This document shows, piece after piece, positions 33,401-45,400 of a DNA stretch of 64,000 nucleotides. The notes under the pieces are model-generated. The model was given only the letters and a program-made list of their open reading frames with translations, was not told where the DNA came from and did no database searches. Each line of letters opens with the position of its first letter. The stretch's first letter is position 1. Made by a program: the position numbers and the translations under genes. Source of the DNA: Stichopus chloronotus (lineage: Eukaryota; Echinodermata; Holothuroidea; Aspidochirotida; Stichopodidae); contig CM037843.1 of the NCBI GenBank assembly GCA_021234535.1, positions 21,049,911 to 21,113,910 on the forward strand, written 5' to 3'.

Positions 33401-36400
33401 CAAAATTACTAGCTTGCAGCATTTGAGTGACCAGGGTGGAGACACTTGCAGTTCATTCAATAACATTTGCCAGTCGCAAGGCCATTTATGTAATGTTCCA
33501 AGGTCTTGTTGCAACTCCTGCACCTTTGAATGAACATAAGAAAAGACCTTAAGTCTTGTAGTAGATGTGGTCTAGGGTGTGATGCTGTGTTGGTGTGCAG
33601 TCGGTAACAAGCTTGGTGGTGGTTCTTGGTTGTTTAATTCAGAGCAGCTAACGAACGCTATGAAAATTATACTGAAAATGCTAAAGAGACAAAAAAAAAT
33701 ACAACAAATATCGAATTGTTGCTCACCTGGAATGGGTTGGCAATTGTTGGACAGTTATCACAGAGGTCTCCCAAACCATCTTCATCCCAGTCTATTTGAT
33801 TTGCGTTACCTACTCGAGGACAATTATCTTCTTCGTTTATGAATCCTGCAAGCAATAACAGTAAATGGCTATGAAAATAAACAAGTAACCAGCCATTTTG
33901 TCATACCCTTATATGCGGTCCCAATGTACATATGCTCTCAGCTACAACTATACAAATGGTAGTACCGTCACAGCAGATATCTTATGAGAAAGAGTCAGTA
34001 TTTCCTTTTCAGGCTGAACAAGAAAGGTTACGTAACACCAAATTCCGGTCCTTAATCTCAGGGTGTTGAGAGGCAGTTCCCTTCCCTGATGGAAATACTT
34101 TGGGCTGTGAATAACAATAAGTCCTACCATTTGATTGACAATAGAATTTAGGTGTATTTAACGTCTGTGACTGGTCACAGTGGACAAAATTCGATTTGTT
34201 TTTAGTAAAATAACGTTCGAATTTAGGATAAAACAGTTCTGCTTGGTTCACGTCCCACACAATACATTTAAAAATGTTTTAAATAGTGCTGCACGCCAGG
34301 AAAGATGGAGAAAGTATATAGCAACTATTAATTATCACATTTGCAATTTCAGCTGATCTTCACATGATATCATACATCCCTTCTCAAGAGCTACCTACCC
34401 TAACCATTATGGTGTATTTGGCTGTCATGTTATATCATGTAGAAAAGGTCTTCTCGAGAAATGATTTTAGCACATTGTGGAAATTCTGTGAGCACTAGGT
34501 TATTTGATGCATCTGTTGAATGTAATCAGCTCGAAATAAGCTCGAAAAATATATATATATATATAATCTAGAAATGGGGTCGCGCTATCATGATGCTACC
34601 TGAATAGGGGTTGCCACAAGAAAAACGTTCGGACCCCAATTTATATGGTTTCATAAATGTTAATCGGCAACTCTTAGCCGCAATTGATGGATTGAATATA
34701 ACGTCCGTGATTTACAAATTGGCACAGTCAAGATAACATTTCATCTTCCACCATAATTAGTTATTTATTCATACTATTACAGCCGTGACGATTGAGCACG
34801 TTCCTTTCTCTTTACTGACGGACATTTAAAAGTCACGGACACTTCAAAAATATGCAAAACTGAAGGAATTAAATGGAACAAAAAAGGTTGAAGGGAGTAT
34901 TATTGTTTTTTCAGCACATTTGCGTATCTTACCGTCATTGTCGATGTCTTCATCGCATGCGTCACCCTTTCCGTCGTTATCGATGTCATCTTGGCCTCCG
35001 TTTATAATCAGGTCACAGTTGTCACAGGCGTCACCGACGCCATCACCATCGGTGTCAATTTGGGTCGGATTCCGGTGAAGAGGGCAGTTATCCTGTGGAT
35101 TGCGTCATAAAGAGAGATCATGAATATTCATATTACAAAAAAAAATGTGCGCGCGATGAGTGGCCATAGTATCAAAGAAACGTCAATTCGAAAGAAAAAA
35201 AAACTTCCAAAAGTTAACCGCATCTCGGCTTTCATGCTTAATCCAATCATAGTGTTCGCTGTAGCTTTGCCCAACAGATTTTCTTATGTAGGCATTGTGC
35301 ATAGGCTAATTTCCATTTTTTTTTTTTGGGGGGGGGGGGGGGAGAATGTATTTGTGCAAGTGTTGGAGAGTGTAAACTGAATATTTGCTGTCGATCACCA
35401 AAATGTCCGGCCATACCTCTCCCTTTTACTGTCCACTTATATACAACAAGCGATGTCAGTATGTGTCTGATATGTACTTGGTTTGACATCAACACAATGG
35501 GCATATTCCGAAAGGGGTACAACATTTAGCTATTTTAAGTGTACAACATTTTCAGTGTACAACATTTTTAGTTTACAACGTTTTTAGTGTACAACATTTT
35601 TAGTGTACACCATTTTTAGTGTACAACATATAGCTATTTAGCCCTATAGCTGTACAACATTTCGCTATTATTTTTTCTCCATGTTATCTCCATGTAATAA
35701 GTGTTTCACCGCAGATGTAAGATTTCCGTTAATATGAAAGCCGTAACCGATTTCAACCGAAAAGTTCCCATGAGGAGTATTATCAAAGAACAATGACACC
35801 ATAGTAAGTGGCGTAGTAGAGGAGTAGCGGGTTGTACTTGATTAAGAATACGTATAGGTATAGAGGGCCACATGTATGTTCTTGCTTTTGGGTTTTTTTT
35901 TTCTTTTTTGTTTTTATTTTTCAAGTTGTTGCAGACATTGCAAACCCTCACCCACGCTACTGCTTTGGTCATAACTTGAGGTAGTTCCTGTTTGAAGAAG
36001 GACAGGTCTGGCCAGGAAAGAAATTCTAGATGCCTCAAGGTCACAAAATGCAATGTACAATAATACCGGCAAAATGCTACAACTTGACACCAGTGAAAAA
36101 ATAGACTGGATTCAATGTATAAAAATGTTGTAAAAAGTAACGTCACATCTCATAAACTAACATTGTGTTCCCTTTGAAGATCGTCAAGGTTATAAAGAAA
36201 TGCAAAGTATAAATACATTAAGTTGTTTATGTGTGACGTCACAAGATTTACAACAATGCAGTGTTACACAGTGAGACAAACTTTTCTTTAAGAATCCAGG
36301 TATTGAATATACTTCACATATGTGTACAGCTAGTTATGCGATAAGTTAATCACGTTGACTGTGGGTCATGTACCTACTTATAATGTGTATGTATGGCTCT

Positions 36401-39400
36401 GATACAACAGGCTTTCTATGTTTCCATGGTGTCTCTATGCCCACATTCTAGCTCACTTGTTCTCATTCTCTTTTGTTTACTTCCATTTGTTTTCTTGCTC
36501 ATTGTCCTTCGTATAATTGTCAAGAACGAAGAATAAACTCGTCAAAACCAGGGCCTATCACCAGGAGCGATTGTTGCAATAAATTATACACTCACAGAAT
36601 TATTTACCTAAATTATGTAAAATAAGAACTCCATAAATTCTACATAATTTTGGTAAATTTTACTACATTTTAGTAAAATTGTTATAAACATAATGTTAGT
36701 CTTACATTAACTGTGTGTGAAATTTTACCTAAGAGTTATGGAGTTCTTATTTTACCGTTACGTTTTGTGGGTGTAGTACAAAAACATGAACAATAAAATA
36801 ACAGCAAATCATTTTACCTATGAACGCCAAACGAAACAAACATATATTCAGTCCTAGATATTTCTGAGGTACGGTAAGTTACATCGTTATTTCGATAGAT
36901 AAAGGAATAAATGATCACAGTTAAGTGTTATGCAAAGCTGAAAGTAAAACTGCAAAAAGAAATCAAAACTGCACAGCATTGCCGAGACCCTGCTGATAGT
37001 CTCGGTTTGAGTTGCGTGTCGACACTACGGTAGGATAGATATTCCAACGCAACGAGTTACGAGTTACCCATTGGTTAACACTATAAGCTGACCGTTAAAA
37101 CTAACTTTCCAAGCAGCCTGCAGATGGGCAAATTGACATTCCGATGAAAGTATCTTACAGTTGAGACGTAAAATTGAATATGTGCAGCTTAACATATGGA
37201 TGAAGTGTACACATAGAGAACTACGCACCTCCACTACAGGGAGGGGGGGAGGCAGGGTAGGGGGGTTGTTGGTTCTACACAATCAACTGCACCCACTCCT
37301 AAGTTTTTTTTTACTTCACAAATGTTGACATTTACTAAGATATGGATACGAATTTTGAATCAGAGCCCACAGGTTGACGTCGTTGTTTGACAACATTCGA
37401 GCCTTAAAATTCCCCAAGTCACACCCTCACCCATAACCCTTTGTTCACTCCACTATCGCCACCCATCGCATTATACTCCCCACATCACTGTATTCCAAAC
37501 TAAGATGCTCTATAACAGTTGCTTAATAGTATTTAACATATCTATTGTCGGCGTAACCCCAATAATAAACAACACACCAGGACGTGGGCACTAATTCTTC
37601 CCGTTACCAGCTACAATTCCCTCCTCACCACTTTTGACAAGCAATCCCCACAACTGCTCCGCTGGGAGGGATATGAGGGGAGGGGGGTTAAAGGTGATTT
37701 CCAATCAAATTGAAATGTGTACATTCTATCTTATAAGTGCGATATCAGGATCCAGAAAATAAATATAGTGGCTGATGCATTATTTGGTGTGTATGAAGTT
37801 CATTTCTGTTTGTTTTTGTCTTCTTTTTTTTGGCGGAGGGGACGAAGGGGGGGGGGGGGTGGTATCATGTACACAAACGAGTCCGCAGAGCGTAAAGCGT
37901 AATTTCTTGATCTGCTTGTTGGGACTCCAACTTTGAGATAGATGGTTATGGAAAAGCGTGACATACGGACTCTCTGAATAGGATATAAGCTACCGTATAA
38001 TCTGCGACGCCAACATGAAGGATATATGCGGTATACAATTAAGCTACTACACGTAAGCTAATGCATGGTATATTGGCAAAAGATAAATACAATGCGTTCG
38101 ATTGGATTTGAACAACCAGCTTTTCTTTTGAAACAAAAAAAAATCGAAACGGGAATACGTGTCATCCACAGTCCCCCAGAAGAAAACATTTTTATTTCTT
38201 TTTTGAAAACATTTTGCTTTATAAGCGGTTCATTTTCTGTGGTATAGGCCCAACGCTTCTGTTAGATATGAAAGAGGTGTTAGTCAATGTTAAAAAGCGC
38301 AAGATCGTCCTAAAATTTTCACTTACTGGTCCATTTGGAAACTAGAAAGGTTAAAAGCGACAAGATGAAGAAAGGAATGCAAAAATCTTATTACGAAAAC
38401 TGTTGAAAAGACTAGAAGGGACTTTAAACAGGAAAAGTTGAACGCAAATAAATGTAAATCAGAATTTGGAATAACAAACCGTGCACAGAAATTCATGGCT
38501 CTGTGACATGTAAAGTCACAATTTACTCGAAAAAAGAAGTCACATAAATCCTCCAATAAAAGCAATAATTTAGTCTTTGAAAAAATTTCCCCGAGACAAT
38601 TATCTTTTCTTGTTACTATTTGACTAAAATGGGTTTGCAACCTCTAGAATTGATTTGTCTTTATGAAGACATCCAAAAAAACATTTCAGCCAATTTGATT
38701 CGTTCTTTGTGCAGGTCTATGAGAGAGTCACAATCACATGGAACGCCCAGAACATTTGGCGTTCCGAAACACGGTTTGCTATACCACGTTCTTCAAGTAA
38801 ATGTACATTCTGCATTCCATACACAAATTTTCATTCACCGAACATGCGAATTATGATAGTAAAGTACATAAATTTCAAACCATGCATTTCATTGTCAACA
38901 TTTGCAAATTTCAAGGGGATGAAGAATTTGTAGAAACGAAGAATTAAGAGAACATTATTGACCGTTGCTGAATGTCAAAAGTTTGAGCATTCATGAGAAG
39001 CCATTTCATACAGAGAGGTGGGGTGATAGAAAAATTTACCAAAATCAATAAAGAATAAATGCAAAATAGTTATTTTTATGATTTTCATTATGAAAGCATT
39101 CATTCTGAACACGATGCACATACCTACCAATCCTTCCCACTGTAGTCCTGCCTCCCAACGTCCCACTACCCACCATCATAATGCTGGACCGCCAATTGCA
39201 TGCAATTCGTGATAAGGGCTGATAATTTTAATTCATGCGGTGACTGGCAAAATCAAGATGCATAATTATAAACAGTGTATATATATATATATGTGTGTGT
39301 GTGTGCATGTGGGTGTGTGAACGGGTGCAATGATGACATGCAAAATACAAAATATGACAAAAGGTTGCAATGATTATCCCCCTTTATAGTTTAAGAGCAA

Positions 39401-42400
39401 CGTTTGAAAAAAGATGGAAGGGTGTAAGTTAAGGGAGGTAAACCGTAACACGGAAGCATTGACCACGCGCTTAAGCAGAAAACCAATAGTAATAATGTAC
39501 TAGTCGTAAGAAAAGTGATGGAAAAGCTTTCCATTTATTGTGAAATCAGCATATTTAATCCGGCTGACAACTGTCACTTTCCTAGTTTCCCTCCATCAAC
39601 TGATGAACGCCTCTCCTCACAACACCACCACCCCCCCCCCCCCTCCGTCACCAGAAAATAAATCAATCTTTCCATTATTGATGCTCTTATGATGTCACCA
39701 GAATTGAAAACCGAAGTTTGATGCTGAAATAACTGTATTGTAAATGTATCACTATTGCGAATATGTACCGTATCTGCGTAATGTTTGGGTTTTTTTTTTC
39801 ATATTATCTAGGCAGCTTCTATGTCTAAAATTTTCTACGTTAATTTCGACACTTCTACCAAAGACTCAGAGAATCTTAAGCCAAGCGTAAATGTTTCACT
39901 AATTAGCCAGACGCTTTAACTGATCTACTGTTGTACATGCAATATAGCATGGTATTGCTAGGAAGGGATTTTTAATTACTTAGTTGAACTCCTTCCCCCT
40001 CTCCCATGGCTATGAAATAATCTAAAGCTTTTCAAACTGAAATGAGCTGCTTTCTCCTGAGAATCTGTTTTCATATACAATAAAATATGCTCGTGATAAA
40101 GCAGGGATTTGTAGCTCAAAAGCCATAGACAACGGTAAGAGTTTTTTTTTCTCTTTGGTTAATATGAAGCATTTCATCTCAGTGACAAATTAGAAGAAAA
40201 CTTTGACCTGGTAATGTTTTGTCGTTCATACGTAGAACGCGAGACCCATTCAAGCACACCAGACGTTTCTTCAATCTAGCATGTGTATACCGACATCGCG
40301 TCTTCAGTGTTTGCGTTCAAATGCTGTCACGTCGGGGCGTCCTTTTCTTTCTGTCTACGAATGTCCCCACCCTCTTTCCTCTTTATCCTTTGTTACATGG
40401 AATATTTATTTGAGAAAAGTGAACTTACCATGCCGTCAGATATACCGTCGTCATCGTCATCACTGTCACAAGCGTCACCCTCTCCGTCACCATCGGTATC
40501 TTCCTGTCCAGAATTCGGTATGCTTGGACAATTGTCCTAAAGAGGACACGGACATGGAAGACACGTAAATCGCAATTCTTGAGTAAAATGTCGATTAAAT
40601 GATTGACTGACCGACAGATCGATCGACCGACCGACAAATCGATCAACTTAAATTGATGTCACTTTTCATTCAATCCAATCATTTTGTAGTGGGATATGTG
40701 AAGTTCCAGTTACGTATCTAAAGGCCCATTTACGATGTCAATTCAAAAAGCTATGACGAAAACGAGGAAAAAAAGGCCAAATTAGAGGGACCTTTAAAGT
40801 AATTGTGTCGTAAATACTTTTCGATTCGGTTTCTTGGTTTTAAAATATATCGACTCAATTAACCCTTCAGTTCATGTTTTGTTTTTCTTTTACACGGTTT
40901 TCCTCTGTGATAGTTGCCATGGCAATTCTTACCCCTGTACAATGGATATGTGCCCCTCTATCCTGGCATGGCATATGTTGATCAGGCCACCCGTCCAGAT
41001 CAATATCGTCTCCACAGATGAAGCCGTCGCCAGCGTATCCGGTTGTACACTATACAGTCAAATAAATAGAGGATATCACGTACCACGTCAAACAATGGTA
41101 AAATCGCTACTTTCATGTTAGAGTCACGACCAAGGTTTAACATTATTTTACATACTTTTGTGCTCTGTATGGGCGTACGCTGGTCTGAGCAGGGGAAGTG
41201 GGGGGGGGGGGGGGTTGCGACTTCTGTTACGTCGGAACTGATGATTGAGAGGGTGTCCCCTTTGGAAAATTGTTGCTTTTTTTAAAGTGGAGCAGCTGCA
41301 TGAATGAAAAATGACGCCATATCTGATATTAAATTTAAATTAAAATTCCTAATTTTTGAGTAATGATTTTATTTTTTTTTTATCTTGCTCAGGGAAATAT
41401 TCATTCTTAGACCTTACTTGGGTAATTCAGAATTGCAATGTGATACTTCGATACATGATTATTAAAGATATTGGTAAGCCTATAACCCACACTGCCCACC
41501 ACCAACCCCTACCCCCCACACTCACGTCTGCCACAGCAAAAGAAAAGGTAACGTAGAAAAAAGTATGCAAGATGACCACCATCCTGGATCATACCAAGTC
41601 ATGTGTTGAGCTGAAAATAAGTTTCTTCCAAAGTGCACTAAAATGTGCAAATCAGCCAAACAATTTGAAAATCCAAGTAAGTGTTTTGAAGGTGGGCTTT
41701 TTTTTTTTGCAATTCCTGCGCATATGCCTCGTCAGTCGGCAGAACAGTGATAAAAACTCATATCTGCAAGTGCTTTTCGAAATACAAAATAAGAAAAAGT
41801 ATTACTATCACTGTCACTGATTACTATCACTGATTAATTTCTCTATGCTTTGACAATCCTCCTTTTTTACTTAAGTTTAAATGTTAATAAAGATTTTTCT
41901 TATTTTGTGAGGAACTCAACCACGTGCTGGGAACGAATGGGGGATGCGTCCGCACTCCTTCCCCCCCCCCCGCATAGGGCGTTTTATAATGCACCAATAT
42001 GACATACAAATCCGACTCATCAACAATCATCCACAAAAGCTTAATCTCCTCAAAATATATTTCATGAGAAGAGTTACCCCAGATGCATGATTTGAACTTT
42101 TTGAAAGTTTGGATGAACAAATTATTTTTGAGCATCGAGTTACTGAATATCTATCTGTGGTAAACTTATTTCTTGAAAAGAAGATTAATGTCCTTCCTTA
42201 TTTTGAATAATCGTTCATACAGTGTCCACAAATATTGATTTAAAACTATGACTTTTTTTCAGTGAAGCAAACGCTTTTTCTCCATTTAAACACACTCACA
42301 CAATGAAAAACAACTGCAGCAGACGCAATTTTTTACTCATGTTCTGAATTGTTCTCACAAAGTTTTGGAAGTCGTATCGTATTGAAAAACAAAAGAAAAG

Positions 42401-45400
42401 AAAAACATAAAACTGCGGTCAATACATAAATCAATTGGATTGGTCCAATCTGTAATAGCTTTTTTCTATTTTTTTTAAGTAGATTAACCGCTGTCTTTTC
42501 ATCGTTCTCTTCGTTTGTGGAGACGTTTGAGAGACTTCTGTTGTAACCCTCACGTAAAACTTTTGATCTATTCATGTGTTTCTCCGTCTGATATTTACAA
42601 GGTGTGTGAAATTAAGTAATTGTTTTTTTTTTCATCATGCACAAGTCTTCACGTACATAAACATGAATGAATATGCGATGCTGATCTACCTTTGTGATGT
42701 TGACTAGATTGTCTCAGGAAGCAGTAGTGGGGGGGGAGGGGTCAAATCAAGGTCACGCAGATGTAAACAGAGAGGTTTAAAATGTAGGCCTCTGTTTATT
42801 TTACATGTGATCTACTGGCTGTAGCGCATGCGTCGACAGAACTAAGTCAGCCAAACATTAGTTCGGCGTAAATCTTGTAACCGTCCCTCTGAACTGATGT
42901 CAAATAAATGACAGAAGAGCGTCAAAATCAAGCAACGGATACAAAGGCAGTCAAATCGTGAGTGAAAATAGAAACAAAACTATTTGTCGGAGTATTGCTT
43001 CAGTTATGGAGTCTGACTTTTTTTTGAAAGGTATGTGTGTTCTGTACATTGAAAGAAACAATTGTCACCAGTGAGAAAGAAAATGTCAGACGGGACCAGT
43101 TTTTTTTTTGTTTTTTTTAACCTTTTTGAACTTTATGATTAATAGCAGAAAAAAAGTGTCTGTGCTACGTGTCTTTACTGCTGCTCATGTGCCAGTGATT
43201 GAAAAAGGAACTGATTAAGCTATTTGAAGTTTTTCACTTGCCCTTTAAGTTAGACAAATCTTCAAGCTGGACGCTGCTTACGAAAAAGTAAAAAAGGTAA
43301 AAATGAGGGAATAAAAAAAACGTTTTGCATACTGAGCCAATATCGTGTGAACTCTGTCCTTGCCTGTCACGTACATGTCACTTTCTTTGCTCTGGCTCTC
43401 AAGTGACACCTGTTATTGTATGCCCCGGCATACACAAGGTACAACCTCCCCCATCGGGAGATAATTATTCCATCATTTGACTTTTTTCTCATTGTTATAA
43501 CTCTTCATTTTTTATAATTTCAGTTGCAGTGAAATAAAATGAAAAAAAAAAAGATCTAAAAATGTATAGTCACTGAAAACGAGGGGATAGGGTGAGAAAG
43601 GCGAAGGTTCCGTAAACCAGTGTACATGAGGTTAATAGCAATCCCTTTAGTGAAAGTATACCCAGCTGAGTACAGAGTAAGTCCCACCACTGGGGCTCAT
43701 AACAGGGAAGCAACTCAAAGGTGTAGAAAGAGAGTAATACCTCTATCGGGAAGCCAATAGATAAAAGTTACACACAATACGCAACATTGATGTACAACAT
43801 GATGATCACATCAGCCAAAATGTTTTTTTTCTTCTCCGAACCGCACACGGGAAGGTACGAAATTTATAGTACTGAACAGGCTATGCATCGAAAATCCACG
43901 GAGAATATGAAAAAAAAATCCTTTGTAATGCGACCATAGCGATAACCCGGTATTCATGAAGGACAGGCAAAAATTACATGAAGAGCATCGCAAACCACGG
44001 TATACCGGAAACGGAAAATAGCAACTAAACTGATGATGCATGACTGCCCACGGTGAGCTTAACGGTGCGGTAACCGCTTTTGAATAATTATAACATAGTA
44101 ATTACTCATTCTTTGTAAATCCGACTTTTTATTCGATTTTTCCTCTCTTCCCTAGGGTGCAGATAAATATATATATGATGCAGTTGAGCAAATCCTCAGC
44201 GAGCATTACGTTACTCTACTTACCCTGCAGGAATATTTTGGCTCGCTATAGGGACCGGAGAAAATACATCTTGCATGCTTGTCACATGTGTGAGTGCCTT
44301 CCGAACAGGGGTTGATAGGTATGCATTGCTGTTGATGGAAAAATAAAATATATATATCGATTAATAACATAAATGACGTCACCAAAATATCTAAACATAT
44401 CATATATATCAAAAATATATAAATTAGATGGGCGACGATTATTTTTATTTATTTATTTACTTTTCAAATCGAACTTTTGAATATGTTCACTCTAGAGTTC
44501 ACAGGTAGTAGTGGACTAAAATTTCTCGCGGTGAGAAGTGAATGCTTTACCACAAATTCTTCCTGGTAGCCCCATCTGAACATTGTTATTTCCAGTATGC
44601 ATGACGCTGGAAATAAACTCAACTGAACCAAAGCCAGCTTCCTTGACTCCCCGGTGAACGTTCTACCAGGAGTTTTACCTGAAATTGTTTTGCTCTGTCC
44701 TTGTCATTTTTTGTTATTGTTGTTGTTCCTTGCCCAAAATTTATTTACCACAGCAGAGCTCAACTTCTGCATACAGTCACCAATGACTTTGCTGGTCGCT
44801 GTCTCTAGGCATGTTCTTTGGCCTTCCAGACAACAACAAAAAACGATCACGTGGGACGCAAAAAAACAACAACAACAACAACAAATGTGTGTGCGATCTG
44901 TATGACCCTCCTTGGGAGCACACAAGGCCAGCCGAAACTAACAGAAAGCAATAAAATAATAAAGACATAGCAGATCGACACACCTTTCGCCTTTAACAGA
45001 TAACTAAAGCGCATCCATGGTGAGGAGATAGGTATACCAATATACCAGAAATCACGAGCAGAGGAAACCCAGGACCGCCGTAAAATATCATCATAAACTC
45101 CTCATCATCAGATATCAAGTTTTTGATCCTCGCGATGACCATTTAGTCACCGAATGACGTCTAAATGACGTTTGAAATCACGACAGGAAAGGTCATCGTA
45201 GGTTTGAAGAAGAGGGCCTACTGACACAGGTAGTTTGTGATTCCGAAAAAGAAAATTTCGCGCCCGGGGGGGGGGGGGCAGTCTCTTGATAAGACAGCTA
45301 ATTAAAATAGCTTCAGTTCAGGAGTCACGTTGGAAAATACCTGTTAACGGACATTGGTATTTGAACCTATCACTGTGATGCCTCTCTCTCGCTTGGAAAT

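Larger units (their letters stand above)
31237..33726 (-). other. Thrombospondin intron with R1 copy 3 and LINE fragment
   Basis: 2.49 kb. R1 copy 3 spans about 31800-32440 and a decayed LINE about 32655-33535. The stretch 31237-31800 shows nothing recognisable. Confidence 0.6.
35093..40428 (-). other. Thrombospondin intron, 5.3 kb
   Basis: Holds the 17-bp tandem array at 35517-35670, R3 copy 2 at about 35930-36275 and the MITE-like element at 36587-36775. There are G- or C-runs near 35329-35341, 37847-37860 and 39627-39642, and a TA/TG microsatellite at 39280-39305. The rest (about 36800-40400) shows no exon or repeat family that I recognise. Confidence 0.55.

Noticed and set aside
35320..35345. 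Poly-G and poly-C runs here and at about a dozen other places
   Set aside because: Simple homopolymers. No telomere, G-quadruplex spacing or switch-like array is evident beyond single runs.
40933..44328. Suspected frame break between the two exons of EGF module 3
   Set aside because: Re-reading the donor shows AGG|GTAAGT with the full Arg codon in the exon, so the junction is phase 0-0 and open.
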